From Candidatus Ozemibacteraceae bacterium (GTDB lineage Bacteria; Muiribacteriota; Ozemobacteria; Ozemobacterales; Ozemobacteraceae): a DNA stretch of 34,106 nucleotides. Numbering within the stretch: position 1 is the stretch's first letter; each line of letters begins with the position of its first letter. Both the position numbers and the translations under genes were made by a program. Under the pieces are notes generated by a model. The model worked only from the letters and a program-made list of their open reading frames with translations. It was not told the origin of the DNA and did not search any database. Positions 1 through 8,003 of this stretch are shown one piece after another. The stretch covers positions 1-34,106 of the forward strand of contig CALLCO010000250.1 of the NCBI GenBank assembly GCA_937998695.1. Reading direction: 5' to 3'.

Positions 1-3
1 ATC

Positions 4-48
4 CGCCTCCCGACGAGAGCGGGGGTTCCGAAGTCTCGTTCTGAGGCG
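4..48. other. Additional hairpin abutting the inverted-repeat element
   Basis: CGCCTC (4-9) pairs with GAGGCG (43-48); GACGAGA (12-18) pairs with TCTCGTT (34-40, one G-T). Confidence 0.45.
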
Positions 49-321
49 CTAGCATGACTACCGTATTAGAAACATCCGCCCTGGGGCCGGATTCGCCGGA
101 AGACGCAAATGGAGCAGGCCGGATCGGTCCGAGGGAGAGGCCGCTTCGACGTCCCGCGAGGCCTGGATGGCCTCGCGCCTCGCAGATCGCCATGGATGGC
201 GATTCTGCAAGGTTCGGACGACGAATCGAGCCGAACCCGAGGCCACCGATCCGAGCCGGCGGAATGGTGTCTGGAGGCGAACCCGGCCCCAGGGGTTGAG
301 AAACGGCGGAAGTCATACTAG
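49..321. repeat. Nested long inverted-repeat / multi-hairpin element (candidate foldback MITE or structured ncRNA)
   Basis: Arms read by hand: 49-64 vs 306-321 (CTAGCATGACTACCGT / GGCGGAAGTCATACTAG region, mismatches C53/A317 and A60/A310); 79-97 vs 276-294 (CCCTGGGGCCGGATTCGCC / GGCGAACCCGGCCCCAGGG, 18 of 19 paired); 101-106 vs 267-272; 117-128 vs 245-257 (one bulged A). Apical hairpins 155-177, 182-208 and 211-237. CTAG at both ends. Confidence 0.8.
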
Positions 322-1166
322 GGCCCGACGATGTCGACCCGGACGAGGTAATGAGCGGACTGGCTGCCGGAGGTCCGGTTAACCGACACCCCACCCTGCG
401 ACCCTCGCACTTGGGCTTCGTTCCCGCCGCCGGCCCGGTCCCCGGCGATCTCGCCGAGATACGTCCATTCCCCGAGCCGGACGCCGACCTGCGAGACCAG
501 CCGGGTGGCGTTGGTTTCGGGGCCTTCGGCGTAGCGCACCTCGACCACGGCGGCCCCTTCCCCGGCCCGGCGGCCGAGAATGCGAAGCCCTCTCTCGCTC
601 TTCAGCACCGCGGTCTGCGGGCCCCACGGGGTGGAGTGATCGACGACCCTGGTGGTTTCGTCGGTCAGGGCCACGGGAAAGCCCTCGAGGCCCACCACGG
701 TGCGGACTTCCGCGCTCCGATCGTGACGGGACCCCTGTTGGGCCTGAAGCCGGGTGCCGCGGTCACCCTGGGTCACCCCTCCCTGCCAGGTGCGGGCCTC
801 TTCCGCCGAGATCCGGCGCAGGGCAAACCGAAAGGTGACGGGAGGGTGGTCGAGTTCGGCGATCAGGGCGGCGGCCTGGTCGAGGAGGTCATCGCGGTCG
901 GAGTTCAGGACGAGAGCGCTGATCATGGGCGCATCGGCGACCCGGACCTGCCGTCCGAACGTCTGGCGCAGGATGTCGGCGATGGCGGCCGGCGATCCGG
1001 AGCGCAGCTTCACCACACGGGTGGCGGCGCGGGCCGGCGCGGCCCATCCCAGACCCAGAAGGATGGCCAGCAGCCCCAGAGCCAGCACCAGAACCCAGGG
1101 CCTTCGCCCCGTGGTCCGCCTTTGGGGAATGCCTTTGAGATGGGCTGGCGGGGGGCCGACGATCAT
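318..1166 (-). CDS. Secretin N-domain-like secreted protein lacking an obvious pore-forming secretin domain
   Basis: 282 aa with hydrophobic N-terminal signal (VLVLALGLLAILLGLGWAAPARA); N1-like pattern VVKLRSGSPAAIADILRQTFG...VLNSDRDDLLDQAAALIAELD. Start overlaps the upstream stop (ATGA). Confidence 0.65.
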   Translation of the reverse strand: MIVGPPPAHLKGIPQRRTTGRRPWVLVLALGLLAILLGLGWAAPARAATRVVKLRSGSPAAIADILRQTFGRQVRVADAPMISALVLNSDRDDLLDQAAALIAELDHPPVTFRFALRRISAEEARTWQGGVTQGDRGTRLQAQQGSRHDRSAEVRTVVGLEGFPVALTDETTRVVDHSTPWGPQTAVLKSERGLRILGRRAGEGAAVVEVRYAEGPETNATRLVSQVGVRLGEWTYLGEIAGDRAGGGNEAQVRGSQGGVSVNRTSGSQSAHYLVRVDIVGP

Positions 1167-3622
1167 GGGGTGGCCTCCTGAAGATCAGGCTCGGGAGAAG
1201 TGGTAGTGCGGGTGCCAGAAAGGCGGCGCGAGGGGCGGGGTGGCTGGAGGGCCCGGGCCTGGCGCGACCGGCTGTCAATCTCGTGGATGCGGAACAGCAG
1301 GCGGCCGGGGGTTTCGAGGGTGCCGGTGTCGCCGTAGCGCATGATCAGCCAGGTGGGGGGAATCCGCCCGCGGACGTGGTTGGTGGTGCAGACCGTCTCC
1401 CATCGCCCGTCGAGCCAGACCTCGTTCCAGATGTGCGTGGTGTCTTGCAGTCCGGGGCGCAGGATGAGTCCCCCCACCAGCCGGCAGGGAATCCCCCGCG
1501 CCCGGGCCATTCCCAAAAACAGCCTGGCTTTGCCGCTGCAATCGCCGTGGCCGAGACGCAGGAGGTCTTCGCCGGACATGCGACCGGGCAGGCGCTGGTA
1601 GGGGATCGCATGGCCGATGGTGACGGCGAGCCAGTCAACCAAAGCTCGCCCCTCCAGATCGGGAGGCACGCGGGCCAGGAATTCGCGTTCCCGGGGGCCG
1701 AGCGGTTCCGGGCCGCTCCAGCGGGCGGGGTCGTCCCAGGGGGGCGGGGCCCCGGCCGGGGCGGCCGGGTCGATTCGGACGTTCTGCCGCAACATGATCG
1801 CCGAGGCGGTCGAGGGCATGACGAGGCGGCGGCGCGGGGTCGGGCCGGGCGGTTCCTCGGGGAGGGGTTCCCCGATGTGTCGCCAACCGGTCGTAGTCTG
1901 CCGGTGGGAAGGGACGACGTCGGCGATGGCGACTTCATCGAGCCCCTTGCGGTGCCAGGTGAACACTTCGAGTTGCCAGGTCCGGGGGGTTTCGGGGTCG
2001 CGGCGCAAGGCAGCGGCGGCCCCGCTCCGACGATAATCGCCGACGGCCAGCAGGTGCGAGTCGAGGCTGGCCACGGCGGCCACGAGGCCGAACAAGTCCC
2101 CGCCGGGGGGGTGCACGGTGAGAGAGGCAACGGCTGGAGAGGGAGCCAGCGGGCGCCCGGGGTTGGGAGGCGCCCACTCGACCACGGGGCCACCGGGTTC
2201 CTTGGGGGCGAGGCGGGGGCCGTGGACCAGCTCGGGCAGGCTGAACCCACCCTGGATGAACCAGGCCAGGATGACGGCCAGGTTGGTGATGATCCGGTTG
2301 GCGCCGGCGCCGCCGATGGCCACAACGGGCCGGCCTTCCCGCAGGAGAAGAAGAGGCGCCTTGGCGGAGATTGGTCCGGCCTGGGGCGGATAGTCGGTGG
2401 GGTAGCGGGCCACGATCGGGGTGAAATTCCGCATTTCGTCGTTGTAGAAGAACCCGAGCGGAGAGAACGCCAGGGTGCCGAAGTGCCGGCCGAGGGTCAG
2501 GGTCATGCTGACGATGCGGCCCTGCCGGTCCCAGGTCACGAGGTGGGTGGTTTCGTCGAGCCCCGAGGCTGCCTCGGAGGGCAGACCTGGCTCGGGCTGG
2601 ATGCGGGCATGCTCCAGAAGGGCCAGGAAGCGGCGGGGTGAGGTCAGGCAGGCCGCGAGATGGTGGTATTTGATCTGAAGGGCCCTGACCAGGAGATCCA
2701 GGGTGCGGCGGGTCCGGGCGGGAGTGGTGAAATCGGGCAACCCTTCCCGTACCAGGGCCTTGACCAGCCCCATCACCACGATGGCGGAGGACGGGGGGGG
2801 CGGGCCGACGAGTTCCCAGGCGCCGACCGCCAGGCGAACCGGTTCGGCGGGGCGGGGGAGAAAGGCGGCGAGATCCTCCAGGCCATGATCGGAGCCGCGG
2901 GCCCGCAGGTCCTCGGCCAGAAGGGCGGCGTGGGCACCTCGATAGAACGAGGCGCCGCCGTCGATCGCCATGACCGACAGGACTTCGGCGAGTTCGGGAT
3001 GGACCAGGCGTTCGCCGGCGCGGGCCGGCCGACCCTCGGGGCCGAACCGGCGGCGAGCGAGCGGATCGGGAAACCGGCCGAGGTTTTTCTCGAGCAACCG
3101 TTCGAGCGAGGGAGACACGGGGAACCCGCGCCGGGCGAGGCGGATGGCGGGCGCCATCACCTCCGGCAGGCCGCGAACCCCGGCCCTTCGGTGCAGGTGG
3201 AGCAGCAGGGCCGGTTCGGTGGGGAGGCCGATCTCGCTGGTGCCGCCGTGCCGGCGGCGGGGCGGCGGGGCCGACGCATCCCAGGTCTCGATGGCGCCGT
3301 CGGGCTGGCGCACCAGGGCGAATCCGTCTCCTCCCAGGCCGGAGGTGGAAGGATCGACCACCGCCAGGACGAACGCCGCGGCGACGGCGGCATCGACCGC
3401 GTTGCCTCCCCGCTCCAGCAGACGGAGGGCGGCCTGGGTGGCCTCGGGGTGTCCTGTGGAGACCGCCCCGTAGGGGCCACTGGCGATCAACGTTCGCGCG
3501 GGGACCGGCCCGGCGAGGATGCCCAGAAGGGTCGCCAGAAGGATGAGTCCGCGAAAAGGGGCGGGGAGGCACTGGGAGCCGGTCAGGGGGCGGTCGCACC
3601 AGGACGGGGTGGGGATGGTCAT
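1163..3622 (-). CDS. Gamma-glutamyltransferase fused to a C-terminal transglutaminase-like domain
   Basis: 819 aa. GGT motifs: RGGNAVDAAVAAAFVLAVVDPSTSGLGGDGFALV, autoprocessing TTHLVTWDRQGRIVSMTLTLG (Thr358), GGAGANRIIT. C-terminal transglutaminase-like GHGDCSGKARLFLGMARARGIPCRLVGG...THIWNEVWLDGRWETV. Confidence 0.88.
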   Translation of the reverse strand: MTIPTPSWCDRPLTGSQCLPAPFRGLILLATLLGILAGPVPARTLIASGPYGAVSTGHPEATQAALRLLERGGNAVDAAVAAAFVLAVVDPSTSGLGGDGFALVRQPDGAIETWDASAPPPRRRHGGTSEIGLPTEPALLLHLHRRAGVRGLPEVMAPAIRLARRGFPVSPSLERLLEKNLGRFPDPLARRRFGPEGRPARAGERLVHPELAEVLSVMAIDGGASFYRGAHAALLAEDLRARGSDHGLEDLAAFLPRPAEPVRLAVGAWELVGPPPPSSAIVVMGLVKALVREGLPDFTTPARTRRTLDLLVRALQIKYHHLAACLTSPRRFLALLEHARIQPEPGLPSEAASGLDETTHLVTWDRQGRIVSMTLTLGRHFGTLAFSPLGFFYNDEMRNFTPIVARYPTDYPPQAGPISAKAPLLLLREGRPVVAIGGAGANRIITNLAVILAWFIQGGFSLPELVHGPRLAPKEPGGPVVEWAPPNPGRPLAPSPAVASLTVHPPGGDLFGLVAAVASLDSHLLAVGDYRRSGAAAALRRDPETPRTWQLEVFTWHRKGLDEVAIADVVPSHRQTTTGWRHIGEPLPEEPPGPTPRRRLVMPSTASAIMLRQNVRIDPAAPAGAPPPWDDPARWSGPEPLGPREREFLARVPPDLEGRALVDWLAVTIGHAIPYQRLPGRMSGEDLLRLGHGDCSGKARLFLGMARARGIPCRLVGGLILRPGLQDTTHIWNEVWLDGRWETVCTTNHVRGRIPPTWLIMRYGDTGTLETPGRLLFRIHEIDSRSRQARALQPPRPSRRLSGTRTTTSPEPDLQEATP

Positions 3623-3658
3623 GCAGGGTCTCCGGTGGATGGGGTGGTCACGCGGTGG

Positions 3659-6600
3659 TCATGCATTGCGGGGAGCCGGATGAGAGGATGGGAACAGGTG
3701 GTGATCGATGGCCCGTCGGGTTTCTTCGATGAGTTCGCCGAAATCGGACACGAGACGGCACGCGGTTTCCTGGTCTTGTTTCAGACAGGCGGCTTCGAGC
3801 CGGGCGGCCCAGTCGGCGAGCGCCTGGGCGCAGAACTGGGCGGCGGCTCCCTTGAGGGCGTGCGCCGCTTCCCGGACGCGGATGAGATCCTGGGCGGCCA
3901 GGGCGGAAGGGATGGAGGCGGCATAGCCGGCCAGGCCTTCCCGGAAATTCCCGGCCAGCTTGCGTGCCAAAGGGAGGTTCTGGTTGAGGCTGGCCAGCAG
4001 GGCGCAGTGATCGAAAACCTTGGTCGGGGGAGGGGGGCGGGCCGGGGCCGGCTGGGCGGGGGGCCGACGGACCGTGAGCCGGGCGGCCCAGGAACTGAGC
4101 ATGGCCGCCAGGCGTTGCGGAGTGAGGGGCTTGGCGAGATGGTCGTCCATGCCGGCGGCCAGACAACGTTCCCGGTCCCCTTCCAGCGCGTGGGCGGTCA
4201 GGGCGATGATGGGGATGCGCGAATCGGGGTTCACCGACTGCGCCCCACGGATCCGACGCGTGGCTTCGTATCCGTCGAGGCGGGGCATTTCGCAATCCAT
4301 CAGGATCAGGTCATACTGCTGGGTCTGCCAGGCCTCGATGACCTCCTCCCCGTCGAACACCGCGTCAGCGGAATAGCCGAGCATTTCCAGCAGCTTGAGG
4401 GTGATGGTCTGATTGATGTGATTGTCTTCGGCAAGCAGGATCCGGAGTGGCTTCCAGCCCACCACCCGGCTGCCCTCTCGGGGGGGGGAATCGCCCGACC
4501 GGGCCGGCGTGGCGTCGGGGGCCGGGGTGACAAGGGAAGGGGAGAGCTCCCGGACGAAGGCACCCGGGGTGGTGGGAGCAGCCGGCGGTGGGGAGGCGGG
4601 GGCCCCCTCGTCGAGGGCCAGGTCGGCCAGGCTCTGGACCAGATCCACCGGCCGGACGGGTTCAGGCAGGAAGCTGGCCACCCCGGCCCGGGTCAGGGCA
4701 TCCCGCTCGGACCGGAGATACCGGGGCGTGATGAACAGGAGTTTGGTGTGGGCGATCCGCCCGGCGGCGGGCGCAAGCGTGGCGAGGGTTTCGGTGACCG
4801 GGGCCACCAGGTCGGGTTCGTCGAGGAAAACGAGGTGAAACGGTTGGCGCTCGGCCACGGCCAGGGCCAGGGCGGTCCGGGCTTCTGACAGATCGGCGGC
4901 CTTCTGGACGTAGGCCCCGCCTTCCAAAAGATGGGCGGACAGACGTGTGCACCGGTCGGTATTCAGCACCAGAAGCAGGGTTCGGTGCCCGGCCGCCCAA
5001 TCCTTCCGGGGTTCCAGGGTGGGCTGGGGGGTGAAGGCCGCGGTGAACCAGAAGGTGGAGCCTTTGCCGACGAGGCTCGACACGCCGATCTCGCCACCCA
5101 TCAACTCCACCAGGCGCCGCGCGATCGACAGACCGAGGCCGCTTCCCCCGTGCCGCCGCCGGGAGGCGGAGTCGCCCTGGCTGAACGGCTGGAAGAGACG
5201 TGGCAACATCTCGTGCGGGATGCCGATGCCGGTATCGCGGATCCGGAACCGGATCAGGCCGGCCGGCTTCTGGGGGTCAGCCAGTTCCACGGTCAGGGCT
5301 ACCTCCCCGGTCGAGGTGAACTTGATGGCGTTGCTGAGCAAGTTGTTCAGGACCTGGCGCAGCCGGCTGGGATCACCCCGCAACGACAGAGGGACCTCGG
5401 GCAGAATGCGCCCGGTCAGTTCGATGTCCTTTTCCCGGGCCAGGAAAGCTGTCAGGCGCAAGGTGTCTTCGACCAGGGTCCGCAAGTCGAAATCGAGGGA
5501 TTCCAGCTCGAATCGTCCGGCCTCGATCTTCGACAGGTCGAGAATGTCGTTGAGGATGCCCAGGAGGTTCTCGCTGCTGGTCAACAGGGTCTTGGCGTGG
5601 TGCCGCTGCTCGGCCGACAGGGGCGAGGCCAGCAGGATGTGGGCCAGACCGATGATCCCATTGATGGGGGTACGGATCTCATGGCTCATACTGGCCAGGA
5701 ACCCGCTCTTGGCACGGTTGGCGCTCTCGGCCTGGGCAGCGTGGGTGCGGGACTGGCGGGCGGTCTCGTCGAGGCGCTGGTTGGCATTGATCAGGTCGCG
5801 ATTGACCATGGCCAACTGATCCATGGTGGTGGCCAGGTCGGCTTCCTGACGTTTGCGGGAGGTGATGTCCTGGATGGTGGTCAGAATCGCCGGTTGCCCA
5901 CCGAACTCGATGGGACCGCAATCCACCTCGGCGGGGAAGCATTCTCCCGTCCCTGGCCGGCAACACCGCCATTCGAATCGGGTGGACTGTCCTGCCAGCA
6001 CCTCGTCCCGGCGGGCCCTCAGATCGAGGCGGGGCGGGGCCGGGTGGCTCAAGGTTTCCATGGTCTGCTGGAGGGCTTCCTCACGGGTCATCCGAAACAG
6101 TTCGAGGAAGCGGGCATTGACGGCCAGAATTCGTCCTTGCGCATCTTGGACGAGGGTGGCCATGGGTAGATGGTCAAAGACCTGCCGGATATATCCCTCG
6201 GAGCGGGTCAGGGCATCCCGGGCCGCAGCGCTGGTCTGCTGGAAGGCGAAGAACCCGAGAAGCGCGACCAGGAACAGAAGCATCCAGAGCAGGGGAAACA
6301 AACGGGCGCGATAGACCAGGCGCCCGTGCTCCACGGCATCCTGCTCGATTCCGATCAAGCGAGCGGGAGTTCCCAGGGGAGCCACCGCGAGCAGGGAGGT
6401 TCCCCACCTGGTCGGCAGCGGTCCGAGGACGACGGGATCGCCCCGGATGAGGGTGGGCTCGTTCTCCGGCCAGAGTCGGAGGAGCTGGTCCTCGGCCAAG
6501 GGGGGAAGGGGAGCGACCTGAGCGCTTGGCAAGAGGGAGGGCGGCGGTGTCTCGAACAGCACGTGCAGCGTTCCCGCCTGGCGATCAATCAGGAAAAGGC

Positions 6601-7570
6601 GGCGTCCGGCGGTCTGCACGTGGCCAAGGCGGGCGATTCGGGACCCGTCGAGGGATGGAGGAGAGGATGATCCGAGCGCCTCCCCGGCCTGGTCTTCCCA
6701 TGAAAGGGCTGCCAGGAGGGCCACCGTTTGCCCCAGGGCCAGACGCCGACCCTGATCCACCGCTTCGCCCACCTGGACCGTCCGGCCGATGCCGATGATC
6801 AGGATAAGGGCGATGAAACCCAGGCCGAAACGGCTGTTCCAGCGACTCCAGGCCATCGTGTCGGGGTCGAAATACCGTTGCCGCCCGATCCGGGAGAAAT
6901 GGCGCCACGTGGTGAGGCAGAGAAAAATGGTTAGGACGGTTCCGAGGACCGGCAGGGGAATGCCGCCCAGGGTGGCCACCTCTGCCGGCGAGGTGATGTC
7001 AAAGGGGCAGTACCCCTGGACAACCCCCAGGACCCAGAATACCCCGGTCACCCACAAGACCAGCGACAGCATCGGCAAGCGCCGGCTTTCGGGGTGGGAG
7101 GCCTGCCGGAATCGCCAGACCCCCAAGCCGGCCACCAGGGCGGCGGGCCCTCCCAGCAGGAGGACCAGGGCCCACTGCCGGGTTAGGGGGTGATCGGAGG
7201 CTGCGGCGACCGCCGCCGTGACGGATGGCCCGACGACGGCCAGCCAGGAGGTGGTGGTGCCCGCCGGGGCGGAGGAGAGGGGGCGGGTCATGACCCAGGC
7301 CTGGCGGCCAAATTCGACGAAGGCCAGAAGGGCAACCATGCGGAGGATGCGGAGGGACGGGGCGAGGGGAAGGTGGCTCAGGAGGGACAACCCCAACAAT
7401 TGCAGGATGGCATCCGCCGCCAGGAGCAGGGCGGCCCCCGCCAGCCATTTCCAGGGGAAGGGCCGGGGTTCCAGGGGTGGGAGAGCGAAGGCGATGCACG
7501 CCAACAGGGCCAGGCTGAACCCCTGCAGGAAGGAAAGGATATCGAGTTGTCGGAAGAAAATCTCGGTCAT
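3659..7570 (-). CDS. Membrane hybrid sensor histidine kinase (TM region, PAS, HisKA, HATPase, degenerate REC, REC, HPt)
   Basis: H-box MSHEIRTPINGIIGLAHILL; N/G boxes LNNLLSNAIKFTSTGEV, DTGIGIPHEML, GGSGLGLSIARRLVELMGGEIGV; REC ILLAEDNHINQ...YDLILMDCEMPRLDGYEA; HPt AHALKGAAAQF. ATG at 7570 preferred over the TTG at 7609. Confidence 0.93.
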   Translation of the reverse strand: MTEIFFRQLDILSFLQGFSLALLACIAFALPPLEPRPFPWKWLAGAALLLAADAILQLLGLSLLSHLPLAPSLRILRMVALLAFVEFGRQAWVMTRPLSSAPAGTTTSWLAVVGPSVTAAVAAASDHPLTRQWALVLLLGGPAALVAGLGVWRFRQASHPESRRLPMLSLVLWVTGVFWVLGVVQGYCPFDITSPAEVATLGGIPLPVLGTVLTIFLCLTTWRHFSRIGRQRYFDPDTMAWSRWNSRFGLGFIALILIIGIGRTVQVGEAVDQGRRLALGQTVALLAALSWEDQAGEALGSSSPPSLDGSRIARLGHVQTAGRRLFLIDRQAGTLHVLFETPPPSLLPSAQVAPLPPLAEDQLLRLWPENEPTLIRGDPVVLGPLPTRWGTSLLAVAPLGTPARLIGIEQDAVEHGRLVYRARLFPLLWMLLFLVALLGFFAFQQTSAAARDALTRSEGYIRQVFDHLPMATLVQDAQGRILAVNARFLELFRMTREEALQQTMETLSHPAPPRLDLRARRDEVLAGQSTRFEWRCCRPGTGECFPAEVDCGPIEFGGQPAILTTIQDITSRKRQEADLATTMDQLAMVNRDLINANQRLDETARQSRTHAAQAESANRAKSGFLASMSHEIRTPINGIIGLAHILLASPLSAEQRHHAKTLLTSSENLLGILNDILDLSKIEAGRFELESLDFDLRTLVEDTLRLTAFLAREKDIELTGRILPEVPLSLRGDPSRLRQVLNNLLSNAIKFTSTGEVALTVELADPQKPAGLIRFRIRDTGIGIPHEMLPRLFQPFSQGDSASRRRHGGSGLGLSIARRLVELMGGEIGVSSLVGKGSTFWFTAAFTPQPTLEPRKDWAAGHRTLLLVLNTDRCTRLSAHLLEGGAYVQKAADLSEARTALALAVAERQPFHLVFLDEPDLVAPVTETLATLAPAAGRIAHTKLLFITPRYLRSERDALTRAGVASFLPEPVRPVDLVQSLADLALDEGAPASPPPAAPTTPGAFVRELSPSLVTPAPDATPARSGDSPPREGSRVVGWKPLRILLAEDNHINQTITLKLLEMLGYSADAVFDGEEVIEAWQTQQYDLILMDCEMPRLDGYEATRRIRGAQSVNPDSRIPIIALTAHALEGDRERCLAAGMDDHLAKPLTPQRLAAMLSSWAARLTVRRPPAQPAPARPPPPTKVFDHCALLASLNQNLPLARKLAGNFREGLAGYAASIPSALAAQDLIRVREAAHALKGAAAQFCAQALADWAARLEAACLKQDQETACRLVSDFGELIEETRRAIDHHLFPSSHPAPRNA

Positions 7571-7706
7571 CCTGTATCCCAATAGGATTCTCCGAGGGCC
7601 ACCGGACAAAGTCTGGCCCTTTCACAGATTCGCCTTCCGGCGGGAAACGCACCTCGCGCAGAAGAAGAGGTAACCCCATGAGGCATGCGTCTGTTCCCCG
7701 ATGTGG

Positions 7707-7735
7707 AGGATACCACCCTAAGACTGGTGAGTAAA
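7707..7735 (-). promoter_or_regulatory. Putative promoter for the histidine kinase operon
   Basis: Minus strand TTTACT - 17 nt - TATCCT with extended -10 TGG (TGGTATCCT). Confidence 0.5.
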
Positions 7736-7925
7736 GGGTGAGACGAGGGGAAATCCCCGCCGTCCATGCTGTTGTTTCCGTTTCCGTGATTGGGTTTCCC
7801 TTTGGCTTTCCGATCGGACTCTGCCGCTCGCGGGATGCCGAAGGCGGAGGAACCTGTCTTGAGTCACCCAAAGGACCGCCCCGGGGGCAAGGCACGCATG
7901 TGTCCGGGTGGGAGGCACCCAACCC

Positions 7926-7955
7926 TGGTCAGGGCAGGCGTCGATATGCTATGCT
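7926..7955 (+). promoter_or_regulatory. Putative promoter for the REC-RAM-RAM / redox operon
   Basis: TGGTCA - 18 nt - TATGCT with extended -10 TGC (TGCTATGCT). Confidence 0.4.
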
Positions 7956-8003
7956 GGCCACGCCAGATCGGCGAATACCAAAGAAACGAGTGAGGTTGGC
8001 GGT

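Noticed and set aside
54-299. Short ORFs of 62-81 aa inside the foldback element
   Set aside because: They lie on both strands of an inverted-repeat structure and have no conserved features; noncoding structure explains the region better.
49-321. Retron msr-msd assignment for the foldback element
   Set aside because: No reverse transcriptase in the window; inverted repeats alone are not sufficient. Kept only as an alternative to check to the left of position 1.
2660-4888. 742-aa plus-strand ORF (also 452-aa ORF at 1283-2641)
   Set aside because: Antisense to the GGT fusion and histidine kinase; Gly/Arg-rich without motifs.
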